A stretch of 9,595 nt of DNA from CALJIC01 sp039805565. Lineage in GTDB: Bacteria > Chloroflexota > Chloroflexia > Chloroflexales > Roseiflexaceae. The notes under the pieces are model-generated. The model had not been told where the DNA came from. It saw nothing but the letters and a program-made list of their open reading frames with translations, and ran no database searches. A program made the position numbers and the translations under genes. Every line of letters starts with the position of its first letter. Within the stretch, counting starts at the first letter, position 1. The DNA lies in the NCBI GenBank assembly GCA_039805565.1, contig JBDLTZ010000033.1:1-9595 (forward strand). The letters are read 5' to 3'. Below are positions 1-5,730 of the stretch, piece by piece.

Positions 1-21
1 GTGTGGGCCGCAGGCCCACAC
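1..21. repeat. Perfect inverted repeat (hairpin) at window edge
   Basis: A 9-bp perfect stem (GTGTGGGCC at 1-9, GGCCCACAC at 13-21) closes a 3-nt loop, GCA. No T-tract follows, so it is not a classical intrinsic terminator for a plus-strand transcript. It lies just before the protease ribosome binding site and may continue past the left edge. Its loop, right arm and the C-rich stretch after it resemble, in reverse orientation, the spacer at 3911-3940. It may therefore be one copy of a dispersed intergenic repeat. Confidence 0.6.
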
Positions 22-43
22 ACCCCCCACCAGAGGTATACTC

Positions 44-955
44 ATGACACTCATACACAGTACGGCGCCCGCGCTCTCCGCCGCGGTCTCCCCGGCGGCC
101 ACCGAGCTCGTAGAGCGCGCCCGCCCGAGCGTCGTCCAGGTGCGCAGCGGCGGGCGCGGCAATGGCACTGGCGTGATCTGGGGTGCGGACGGCGCCATCA
201 TCACCAACGACCACGTCGTGGCCCACGCCGGCGGCGCCATCCAGGTCGCCCTGACCGACGGCCGCACCTTCGACGCAAAGGTGGTGGCGCGCGCCCCTGA
301 GCTCGACCTGGCCTTGCTCGCGGTGGACGCGTCGGATCTCCCCGCGGCCGAGGGCGGCGACTCGCGCGCGCTGCGGGTCGGCGAGCTCGTCTTCGCCGTC
401 GGTCACCCCTGGGGCCAGCCGTGGGTCGTCACCGCTGGCATCGTCAGCGCTGTTGGCCAGGTGCCTGTGGGCGGCGGCACGGCGCCCTACATCCGGTCGG
501 ACGTGCGTCTGGCCCCCGGGAACTCCGGTGGCCCGCTGCTCAACGCCCGTGGCCAGGTCGTCGGCATCAACGCCATGATCTTCGGCGGAGACCTCGCGGT
601 CGCCATCCCCAGCCACGTCGCCGCCGAGTGGCTCGCGGCCGGGCCGCCTGCGCCGCAGGAGGAGCGGCGCGCACTCCTCGGCGTGCAGGTGCAGCCCGCC
701 GAGCCGCCGCCGGGCCTTGGTGGGGCCTGGGCCGGGCGCGCCGCCGGGCTGCTCGTGGTGGGCGTTGAGCCGGGCGGGGCCGCGTCCCGCGCCGGGCTGC
801 TCGTGGGCGACCTCATCCTCGACGTTGCCGGTGAGCCTGTGGAGGGCCCAGTCGCCCTGAGCGACGCCCTCGCCGCGCGCGTAGGTTCCGGGCGGGTGCG
901 CCTCTACCTGCTGCGTGCCGGGGCCCCGCTGCCGGTGGACATCGCCCTTGGCTAA
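44..955 (+). CDS. Trypsin-like serine protease with C-terminal PDZ domain (HtrA/DegP-like, S1C)
   Basis: A 303-residue serine endopeptidase of the HtrA/DegP type, a family that degrades or processes misfolded or specific proteins. The catalytic triad is readable: His57 in TNDHVV, Asp88 in ELDLALL and Ser161 in GNSGGP. The protease domain spans about residues 24-200. A single PDZ domain follows at about 210-300, with a GLLVGDLILDVAGEPV core. The start is ATG at 44, preceded by AGAGG 7 nt upstream. The N-terminus (MTLIHSTAPALSAAV...) has neither the basic region nor the hydrophobic core of a signal peptide or anchor, unlike most HtrA proteins, so a cytoplasmic location is possible. The frame stays open to the left edge, so a longer N-terminus cannot be ruled out. 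The LuxR-type regulator follows 119 nt downstream on the same strand. Family assignment is firm; substrate and location are unknown. Confidence 0.9.
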   Translation: MTLIHSTAPALSAAVSPAATELVERARPSVVQVRSGGRGNGTGVIWGADGAIITNDHVVAHAGGAIQVALTDGRTFDAKVVARAPELDLALLAVDASDLPAAEGGDSRALRVGELVFAVGHPWGQPWVVTAGIVSAVGQVPVGGGTAPYIRSDVRLAPGNSGGPLLNARGQVVGINAMIFGGDLAVAIPSHVAAEWLAAGPPAPQEERRALLGVQVQPAEPPPGLGGAWAGRAAGLLVVGVEPGGAASRAGLLVGDLILDVAGEPVEGPVALSDALAARVGSGRVRLYLLRAGAPLPVDIALG

Positions 956-958
956 CTC

Positions 959-1038
959 CTCTCTTGCGCGGCAGGAGGGCCGGGGGAGAGAGGCTTCGCT
1001 CTCCCTCTTGCGCGGCATGGAGAGGCGGCAGGGGAGAG
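959..1038. repeat. Imperfect tandem repeat with central hairpin between protease and regulator genes
   Basis: Two degenerate copies (959-990 and 1003-1038) share an identical 13-mer, CTCTTGCGCGGCA, at 961 and 1005, 44 nt apart. Both end in GGGGAGAG. Between them, GGGAGAG (984-990) pairs with CTCTCCC (999-1005) across an 8-nt loop. There is no T-run, so termination is not implied. The G+A-rich strand with CTCTCC counterparts resembles the short intergenic repeats common in high-GC bacteria. It separates the protease stop from the regulator start. Confidence 0.6.
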
Positions 1039-1074
1039 GGGAATGATCCCGACACGCAGAGAGGTTTTCAAACC

Positions 1075-1689
1075 GTGACCACCGTCCTTATCGTCGCCGC
1101 CGCGCCCGCTATGCGTGCGGGGCTCCGTGCGCTGCTGGTCGCCGAGGGTCTTCAGGTCGTCGGTGAGGCCGCCGCGCTCGGCGCGCTCGCGCCGCCCCTC
1201 GCCGCTGATGTCGTCCTGCTCGCCGGGGCCGAGCAGCTCGCCGACGCTCCACGTGCCCTCCCCGAGGACGCCCGATCCGGCCTCGTCGTGCTCTCGGACG
1301 ACCCGCGCGCCGCCGCGCAGCTCCGGGCGCTGCCGCTCGTCGGCTGGGCGTTGCTCCTGCCCGACGCTACCCCCGAGGAGCTGCGTGCCGCCGTCCACTC
1401 CGCGGCCGCTGGCCTCGTGGCCCTCTCGCCGTCCCTCGCCGCCCGCGCCCTTGCCGCTCGCCCCCCTGCCGAGCCCCCCGACGAAGCCACCGAGCCGCTC
1501 ACCGCCCGTGAGCACGAGGTGCTTGACCTCGTGGGCCAGGGGCTTTCCAACAAGCTCATCGCCCGCCGGCTCCAGATCAGCGAGCACACCGTCAAGTTCC
1601 ACCTCTCGTCGATCTTTGCCAAGCTCGGCGCCGCTAGCCGCACCGACGCCGTCAACCGCGCCGCCCGCCAGGGGCTGATCACGCTGTAG
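1075..1689 (+). CDS. LuxR/NarL-family transcriptional regulator with degenerate (phosphoacceptor-less) receiver domain
   Basis: A 204-residue DNA-binding regulator of response-regulator layout. The receiver-like domain (1-120) begins VTTVLIVAAAPAMRAGLRALL. The usual acidic pair (VDD) is replaced by Ala8-Ala9, and the phosphoacceptor Asp of the DVVLLD strand is Ala50. The conserved Lys after the fourth strand is Pro96. It therefore should not be phosphorylated in the normal way. The LuxR-type helix-turn-helix (142-204) is intact: LTAREHEVLDLV, then the recognition helix within ISEHTVKFHLSSIFAKLG. I chose GTG at 1075 because homology starts exactly there and GAGAGG lies 10 nt upstream; a TTG start at 964 would add 37 low-complexity residues across the repeat. 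No histidine kinase is adjacent. Target genes are unknown; the upstream protease is a natural candidate partner. Confidence 0.9.
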   Translation: MTTVLIVAAAPAMRAGLRALLVAEGLQVVGEAAALGALAPPLAADVVLLAGAEQLADAPRALPEDARSGLVVLSDDPRAAAQLRALPLVGWALLLPDATPEELRAAVHSAAAGLVALSPSLAARALAARPPAEPPDEATEPLTAREHEVLDLVGQGLSNKLIARRLQISEHTVKFHLSSIFAKLGAASRTDAVNRAARQGLITL

Positions 1690-1699
1690 CGCTACAGCG
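1682..1699. other. 18-bp perfect palindrome spanning the regulator stop codon
   Basis: CGCTGTAGCGCTACAGCG reads the same on both strands. It contains the TAG stop of the regulator gene (1687-1689) and ends one base before the putative -35 of the tRNA-Gln promoter. As RNA it folds as a 7-bp stem with a GCGC loop followed by CTTT, so a weak terminator is possible. As DNA its two-fold symmetry suits a dimeric repressor. Which of these applies, if either, is undecided. Confidence 0.5.
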
Positions 1700-1700
1700 C

Positions 1701-1730
1701 TTTCCAAATACCCCAGGATTGCGATATAAT
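1701..1730 (+). promoter_or_regulatory. Sigma-70-type promoter of tRNA-Gln
   Basis: A perfect -10 TATAAT lies at 1725-1730, with a weaker -35 TTTCCA at 1701-1706 (18-bp spacer). Transcription would begin near 1737, leaving a leader of about 17 nt before the mature tRNA at 1754. The local A+T richness stands out against the surrounding high-GC DNA. Confidence 0.75.
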
Positions 1731-1753
1731 ACCGACGTATGTTGTCTACGCAG

Positions 1754-1827
1754 TGCCGGGTTGTGTAATGGCAGCACGGCGGACTTTGGATCCGTCTGTC
1801 CAGGTTCGAGTCCTGGCCCGGCAGCCA
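1754..1827 (+). tRNA. tRNA-Gln (anticodon UUG), CCA encoded
   Basis: A full cloverleaf can be drawn. The acceptor stem is TGCCGGG (1754-1760) with CCCGGCA (1817-1823), with discriminator G1824 and an encoded CCA at 1825-1827. The D stem is GTG/CAC (1763-1765, 1775-1777). The anticodon stem GCGGA/TCCGT has one G-T pair, and the loop CTTTGGA places the anticodon TTG at 1786-1788. The variable loop is 4 nt, and the T arm is CCAGG-TTCGAGT-CCTGG (1800-1816). The weak U1-A72 closing pair is typical of bacterial tRNA-Gln and recognised by glutaminyl-tRNA synthetase. It reads CAA, and CAG by wobble. Confidence 0.97.
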
Positions 1828-1914
1828 ATTGGTGGTGCCAAAGGCATGTCCCACTCACCTGACGGTGTCGAGCAGCGCACTGCCCCGGCCAGTCGTCGGA
1901 GATGGGGCTATATC

Positions 1915-1951
1915 CGCACAGTGAAGAGTGACTTCACTGTGCGTTTCATTT
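1915..1951 (+). terminator. Rho-independent terminator after tRNA-Gln, abutting the glmU start
   Basis: A 12-bp perfect stem (CGCACAGTGAAG at 1915-1926, CTTCACTGTGCG at 1932-1943) has a 5-nt loop AGTGA and is followed at once by TTTCATTT (1944-1951). It would end the tRNA-Gln transcript 88 nt past the CCA. The glmU ATG comes only 8 nt after its tail. The intervening 1828-1914 contains no gene that I recognise and only a weak -10-like TATATC at 1909-1914. Confidence 0.85.
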
Positions 1952-1958
1952 ACTCCCT

Positions 1959-2966
1959 ATGAGACTCGGAGCCATCGTACTCGCCGCCGGCGAGGGCACG
2001 CGGATGCGCTCGGCCCTGCCGAAGGTGCTGCACCCGATCTGCGGCCGCCCCATCCTCGGCCACATCCTCGCCGCCGCCGATACGCTCGGGGCTGCTGAGG
2101 TCGTCGCTGTGCTGGCCGCTGATACCGTTGCGCAGGCCCGCGCCGCCTTCGGTGAACGCTACACCTACGTCGTCCAGGCCGAGCGCCTCGGCACCGCGCA
2201 CGCTGTGCTCCAGGCCCGTGACATCCTGCGCGGCCGCGTCGACGATGTTCTCGTGATGCTCGGCGACGCGCCGCTCGTGCGTGCCGAGACGGTCGGGCGG
2301 CTCATTGAGCGACGGCGCTCCGCGGGCGCCCTCATGGCACTGCTCTCCTTCCACGCCCACCCGCCCACCGGCTACGGGCGCGTCGTGCGCGATGCCGGGG
2401 GGCGCGTGACTGGCCTCGTCGAGGAGCGCGACGCCACCCCCGAGCAGCGCGCGATCACCGAGTGCAACAGCGGTGTGATGTGCTTCGACGGCGGCTGGCT
2501 CTGGGAGGCGCTCGCCCGTGTCCAGCGCAACCCGCTCAAGGGTGAGTACTACCTCACCGACACCGTCGCCCTCGCCGTCGAGGACCAGGGCCTCGGCGCG
2601 GTCCTGGCCGAGGTGGCGGCTGACCCGCGCGAGGCCTGGGGTGTCAACGACCGCGCCCAGCTCGCCCAGGCCGAGACCGCCATGCGCGAGCGCCTCCTCG
2701 ACGCCATCATGCGCTCGGGGGTCACTGTGGTGGACCCGGCCTCCACCTACATCGACGTCGACGTCGCCGTAGGGCGCGACAGCACCCTTCACCCCGGCAC
2801 AATGCTGCGCGGCGCCACGGTCGTCGGCGCGCGCTGCCACGTTGGCCCGCACACCACTCTGATAGACACGCAGCTGGGCGACGGCGCCCGCGTACGTTAC
2901 ACGTTGGCTGAGGGGGCCGTCATCCCGCCCGGCGCCGATATCGGCCCGTTCACCCACATCAAGTAG
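1959..2966 (+). CDS. glmU: UDP-N-acetylglucosamine pyrophosphorylase, GlmU-type, lacking the acetyltransferase half
   Basis: A 335-residue nucleotidyltransferase expected to make UDP-GlcNAc from UTP and GlcNAc-1-phosphate for cell envelope glycans. N-terminal Rossmann-like domain signatures match GlmU: LAAGEGTRMRSALPKVLHPICGRP (8-31), Gln73 with GTAHA (78-82), GDAP (102-105), GYGR (138-141), Asn170, EYYLTD (196-201) and GVND (228-231). Left-handed beta-helix coils begin at about 254 but end at IGPFTHIK (328-335). Normal bifunctional GlmU is about 456 residues, and its acetyltransferase residues lie beyond this point, so GlcN-1-P acetylation must come from elsewhere. The ATG at 1959 is fixed by homology, although no Shine-Dalgarno is present and a terminator hairpin lies just upstream. 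prs starts 5 nt after the stop. The order glmU-prs is also that of gcaD-prs in Bacillus subtilis. Another sugar-1-phosphate substrate is possible. Confidence 0.9.
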   Translation: MRLGAIVLAAGEGTRMRSALPKVLHPICGRPILGHILAAADTLGAAEVVAVLAADTVAQARAAFGERYTYVVQAERLGTAHAVLQARDILRGRVDDVLVMLGDAPLVRAETVGRLIERRRSAGALMALLSFHAHPPTGYGRVVRDAGGRVTGLVEERDATPEQRAITECNSGVMCFDGGWLWEALARVQRNPLKGEYYLTDTVALAVEDQGLGAVLAEVAADPREAWGVNDRAQLAQAETAMRERLLDAIMRSGVTVVDPASTYIDVDVAVGRDSTLHPGTMLRGATVVGARCHVGPHTTLIDTQLGDGARVRYTLAEGAVIPPGADIGPFTHIK

Positions 2967-2971
2967 GAGCT

Positions 2972-3910
2972 ATGGAAGGCAGACTTCAGATATTCAGCGG
3001 CAGCGCCAACCGCGCCCTCGCCCAGGAGATCGCCAGCGGCCTCAACATCAACCTCGGCCGGGCGATCGTCAGCACGTTCAAGAACGGCGAGACCCGCGTC
3101 AAGATCGAGGAGAATGTCCGTGGCTCCGACGTCTTCGTGGTGCAGCCCACCTGCACGCCTGTCAACCACCACCTGATGGAGCTGCTACTGCTGATCGACG
3201 CCCTGCGGCGCGCCTCGGCCGCCCGCGTCACCGCCGTGGTGCCCTACTACGGCTACGCCAAGCAGGAGAAGAAGACCACCGGCCGCGAGCCGATCTCCGC
3301 CAAGCTGGTCGCCAACCTCATGCGCACCGCCGGCGCCGACCGCGTCCTCACGATGGACCTGCACGCCCCGGCGATCGAGGGCTTCTTCGACATCCCGGTG
3401 GACCACCTCCAGGCCGGCCCCATGCTCGCCGAGTACATCCGCGAGCTGAACCTCCCGCACCTGGTCGTCGTGTCGCCCGACGCCGGTGGCGTGGGACGTG
3501 CGAATGGCTTCCGCGAGCGCATCGGCGCCGGCCTGGCGTTCATCGCCAAGCAGCGCCCCCAGCCCGATATCGCCGAGGTGCTCGACATGGTCGGAGACGT
3601 CGAGGGCAAGACCGCGATCATCGTGGACGACATGATCTCCACCGGCGGCACGCTCGCCGAGGCCGCCCGCGCCCTGCGCGCCCGCGGAGCTACCGGCGTC
3701 TACGCCTGCGCCACCCACGGCATCTTCGCCAGCGACGCGCTCTCGATCGTGGCGGAATCGGTGCTGCAGGAGGTTGTCGTCACCAACACCATCCCACTCA
3801 CGCCCGGCTATGAGCAGGCCCGCGTCCGCGTTATCTCGGTGGCGCCGCTCTTCGCTGAGGCAATAATGCGTATCCACAAGGACCTGTCCCTCAGCGCCCT
3901 GTTCTCCTGA
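2972..3910 (+). CDS. prs: Ribose-phosphate pyrophosphokinase (PRPP synthetase)
   Basis: A 312-residue cytosolic enzyme transferring pyrophosphate from ATP to ribose-5-phosphate. It makes PRPP for purine, pyrimidine, NAD, histidine and tryptophan synthesis. Length matches the bacterial class I family (about 315). Motifs in order: FSGSAN (8-13), NGETRVKIEENVRG (38-51), PYYGYAKQEKKTTGREPISAKL (91-112), DLHAPAIEGFFDIPVDHL (129-146, with Asp129 and His131 at the metal/ATP site), VVSPDAGGVGRA (167-178), Lys193 and Arg195 of the catalytic loop, and the PRPP loop DDMISTGGTL (219-228). The AGGAG before the ATG overlaps the glmU stop codon and sits only 2 nt from the start, suggesting translational coupling. 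The identification is essentially certain. Confidence 0.98.
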   Translation: MEGRLQIFSGSANRALAQEIASGLNINLGRAIVSTFKNGETRVKIEENVRGSDVFVVQPTCTPVNHHLMELLLLIDALRRASAARVTAVVPYYGYAKQEKKTTGREPISAKLVANLMRTAGADRVLTMDLHAPAIEGFFDIPVDHLQAGPMLAEYIRELNLPHLVVVSPDAGGVGRANGFRERIGAGLAFIAKQRPQPDIAEVLDMVGDVEGKTAIIVDDMISTGGTLAEAARALRARGATGVYACATHGIFASDALSIVAESVLQEVVVTNTIPLTPGYEQARVRVISVAPLFAEAIMRIHKDLSLSALFS

Positions 3911-3943
3911 GGAGGGGGTGTGGGGGCCTGTGCCCCTACGAAC
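3911..3943. repeat. G-rich intergenic spacer with hairpin; likely dispersed repeat copy
   Basis: The prs-CNNM spacer contains GGGGC-CTGT-GCCCC (5-bp stem). Read on the minus strand, 26 positions of it match 1-30 at 21 sites (G-rich start, CACAGGCCC or CGCAGGCCC, then CACACCCCC). No T-tract follows on the plus strand. The segment from here to the CNNM ATG at 3949 has no Shine-Dalgarno sequence. Confidence 0.5.
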
Positions 3944-3948
3944 AATAC

Positions 3949-5262
3949 ATGGAACCTGAACATAGTTTGATCATCGCCGGCCTTATCGGATGCCTCGTCT
4001 TGCTGGCGTTCACCTCTGCGGTGGATGCGGCCCTCACCGCGATCAGCCGCCACCGCCTGAGCATGCTTCAGGAGGAGGATCGGTCGCGCGCGGCGATCAT
4101 CGGCCGTCTGCTCGATGACCCGTACCGCTTCAAGGTCGCCATCCTGGTGCTCAACACCGGCGCGGTCATCGCCGCCACCGCGCTCGTGATGTTCCTCACC
4201 CGCGATATCTCGTGGAACTGGCGCGTCGGCGCGCTCGCGCTCCTGCTCGTGGCGATCATGATCTTCAGCGAGGGCCTGCCGAAGTCCATGGCCCTGCGCG
4301 ACCCGGCCGCCGCCGCCCGACTCCTCGCCGGTCCTATGGCTATAGGCGCCCAGGTGATCTGGCCGCTCGCCTGGCTGATCGGCCAGATCACCCGGCCGGT
4401 CATCCGCATCTTCAGCGGCGCCTCCCCCGGCCCCACCCCGCTCGTCACCGAGGAGGAGCTCCGCATGCTCGTCAACGTCGGCGAGGAGGAGGGGCTGATC
4501 GAGCCGAACGAGCGCGACATGATCGAGGGTATCTTCACCTTCGGCGACACCCTGGTGCGCGAGGTGATGATCCCGCGCGTCGATATCGTCTGCCTCGAGG
4601 ACGCCGCCACCCTCGATGAGGCCCTCGACCGCATCATCGCCAAGGGCCACTCGCGCATCCCCGTCTACCACGAGAGCATCGACCAGATCGTCGGCATCCT
4701 GTACGCCAAGGACCTGCTCCCCTGGATGCGCGTCGGCCGGCGTGACCTCGGGCTCGCTGCGCTCCTGCGCGCCGCCCACTTCGTGCCGGACACGATGAAA
4801 GTCGACGCGCTCCTCAAGGACCTCCAGGCGCGCAAGGTGCACCTGGCGATCGTTGTGGACGAGTACGGCGGCACCGCCGGGCTGGTGACGATCGAGGACC
4901 TGCTTGAGGAGATCGTCGGTGAGATCCAGGACGAGTACGACATCGAGCTGCCGCCGGTGCAGGTGGTGGGCGACGGCGAGCTGATCGTGGACGCCCGCGT
5001 GCTGATCGATGACATCAACGACCTGACGGGCCTCGAGCTGGAGTCCGAGGAGTCGGACCGCATCGGCGGCATGGTCTTCGAGCAACTCGGCCGAGTGCCG
5101 GAGCAGGGCGACGAGGTGCGTGTGGGGGATGGGGTGACGATCCGCGTGCTCTCTGTGGAGGGCCTGCGGCCGCGGCGGCTGCGTATCAGCTACCGCGCGA
5201 ACGATGCGCTTGAGGTGAGCGCGTCTAAAGGGGAGCGAGTCGATGAGCGCGCAGCAGAGTAG
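3949..5262 (+). CDS. CNNM/CorC-type membrane protein with CBS pair (hemolysin-like, divalent cation transporter)
   Basis: A 437-residue inner-membrane protein of the CorB/CorC/YfjD family, implicated in Mg2+/Co2+ efflux and once annotated as hemolysin. The CNNM (DUF21) domain occupies about 1-165, with hydrophobic segments near 7-27, 62-84, 92-108 and 128-150. FSEGLPKSMALRDP (106-119) matches the family EIxPK motif. A linker helix, TEEELRMLVNVGEEEGLIEPNERDMIEGIFTFGD (167-200), leads into two CBS domains at about 207-262 and 270-327 (REVMIPRVDIV; VVDEYGGTAGLVTIEDLLEEIVGEI). The C-terminal CorC/HlyC domain spans about 337-415. The usual Glu of the first helix motif (SxxETALT) is Asp26 here. The ATG at 3949 has no evident Shine-Dalgarno, but the first membrane segment leaves little room for another start. 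The 3' end overlaps cdd by 20 nt. The ion transported cannot be read from the sequence. Confidence 0.92.
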   Translation: MEPEHSLIIAGLIGCLVLLAFTSAVDAALTAISRHRLSMLQEEDRSRAAIIGRLLDDPYRFKVAILVLNTGAVIAATALVMFLTRDISWNWRVGALALLLVAIMIFSEGLPKSMALRDPAAAARLLAGPMAIGAQVIWPLAWLIGQITRPVIRIFSGASPGPTPLVTEEELRMLVNVGEEEGLIEPNERDMIEGIFTFGDTLVREVMIPRVDIVCLEDAATLDEALDRIIAKGHSRIPVYHESIDQIVGILYAKDLLPWMRVGRRDLGLAALLRAAHFVPDTMKVDALLKDLQARKVHLAIVVDEYGGTAGLVTIEDLLEEIVGEIQDEYDIELPPVQVVGDGELIVDARVLIDDINDLTGLELESEESDRIGGMVFEQLGRVPEQGDEVRVGDGVTIRVLSVEGLRPRRLRISYRANDALEVSASKGERVDERAAE

Positions 5263-5659
5263 CCTCGAGAAACTGGTGGCGGCCGCCCACGTAGCGCGGG
5301 AGCGCGCCTACATTCCCTACTCTGGGTTCGCGGTGGGGGCGGCCGTGCTCACCGCCTCGGGGCAGGTGTTCTACGGCTGTAATATCGAGAACGCCGCCTA
5401 CCCGTCCACGGTCTGCGCCGAGCGCGTGGCCCTGTTCAGCGCCTACGCGGCTGGCGAGCGGGAGATCGCCGCCCTCGCGGTGGTGGCCGACACCGCGGGC
5501 CCGGTGAGCCCCTGCGGCACCTGCCGCCAGGTGATCGCCGAGCTTGCGCCCCGCGCTGCGATCGCCCTGGGGAATATCGCCGGCGACGTGCAGCTCACCT
5601 CCGCCGCCGAGCTCCTGCCCGGCGCCTTCACCCCCGAGTCGCTCCCGGCCCGCGGGTAG
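5243..5659 (+). CDS. cdd: Cytidine deaminase
   Basis: A 138-residue zinc enzyme that deaminates cytidine and deoxycytidine to uridine and deoxyuridine in pyrimidine salvage. Size and motifs fit the small homotetrameric class. YIPYSGFAVGAAVL (23-36) opens the fold, and CNIENAAYPSTVCAERVAL (46-64) holds the substrate motif NxEN, zinc ligand Cys58 and catalytic Glu60. PCGTCRQV (90-97) supplies Cys91 and Cys94. The usual ending, ELLPGAFTPESL, is present. AAAGGGGAG (5227-5235) sits 7 nt before the ATG, inside the end of the CNNM gene, so the two are co-transcribed and probably translationally coupled. In many bacteria cdd lies near CorC-family and ybeY/era genes, consistent with this pairing. It converges on the GNAT gene across a hairpin-rich gap. 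Confidence 0.97.
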   Translation: MSAQQSSLEKLVAAAHVARERAYIPYSGFAVGAAVLTASGQVFYGCNIENAAYPSTVCAERVALFSAYAAGEREIAALAVVADTAGPVSPCGTCRQVIAELAPRAAIALGNIAGDVQLTSAAELLPGAFTPESLPARG

Positions 5660-5665
5660 GGCTAT

Positions 5666-5706
5666 CCCTGCGCGCCAGGGGTCTGGAGGAGCCGCGCTCC
5701 TCCAGA
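5666..5706. terminator. Hairpin pair in the convergent gap, candidate bidirectional terminator
   Basis: Two hairpins stand side by side: CCCTG-CGCGC-CAGGG (5666-5680), then a 10-bp perfect stem TCTGGAGGAG/CTCCTCCAGA (5682-5691, 5697-5706) with loop CCGCG. They lie 6 nt past the cdd stop and downstream of the minus-strand GNAT gene. Neither has a good T-tract, so they may act as transcript-end stabilisers or Rho-assisted stops. A further 7-bp hairpin, CGAAGCG/CGCTTCG (5722-5741), carries the GNAT stop codon in its loop. Confidence 0.5.
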
Positions 5707-5730
5707 TGAGCAGCACAGTGACGAAGCGGC

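Noticed and set aside
37..42. TATACT just before the protease ATG as a -10 box
   Set aside because: Transcription would begin inside the coding sequence, after the start codon; the AGAGG before it is better read as the ribosome binding site.
964..1074. N-terminal extension of the LuxR regulator from a TTG at 964
   Set aside because: The added 37 residues translate the intergenic repeat and have no family similarity; GTG at 1075 matches the usual receiver start.
952..1854. 300-codon minus-strand open frame crossing the regulator and tRNA-Gln
   Set aside because: It runs through a tRNA gene and opposite a clear HTH domain, and no protein family is recognisable.
1950..2957. 335-codon minus-strand open frame opposite glmU
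   Set aside because: It mirrors a certain glmU almost end to end, has no recognisable domain, and is explained by the high-GC codon pattern.
3808..5085. 425-codon minus-strand open frame opposite prs end and the CNNM gene
   Set aside because: Its composition is rich in His, Asp, Gly and Val repeats typical of antisense reading of high-GC genes; the plus strand carries well-conserved family motifs throughout.
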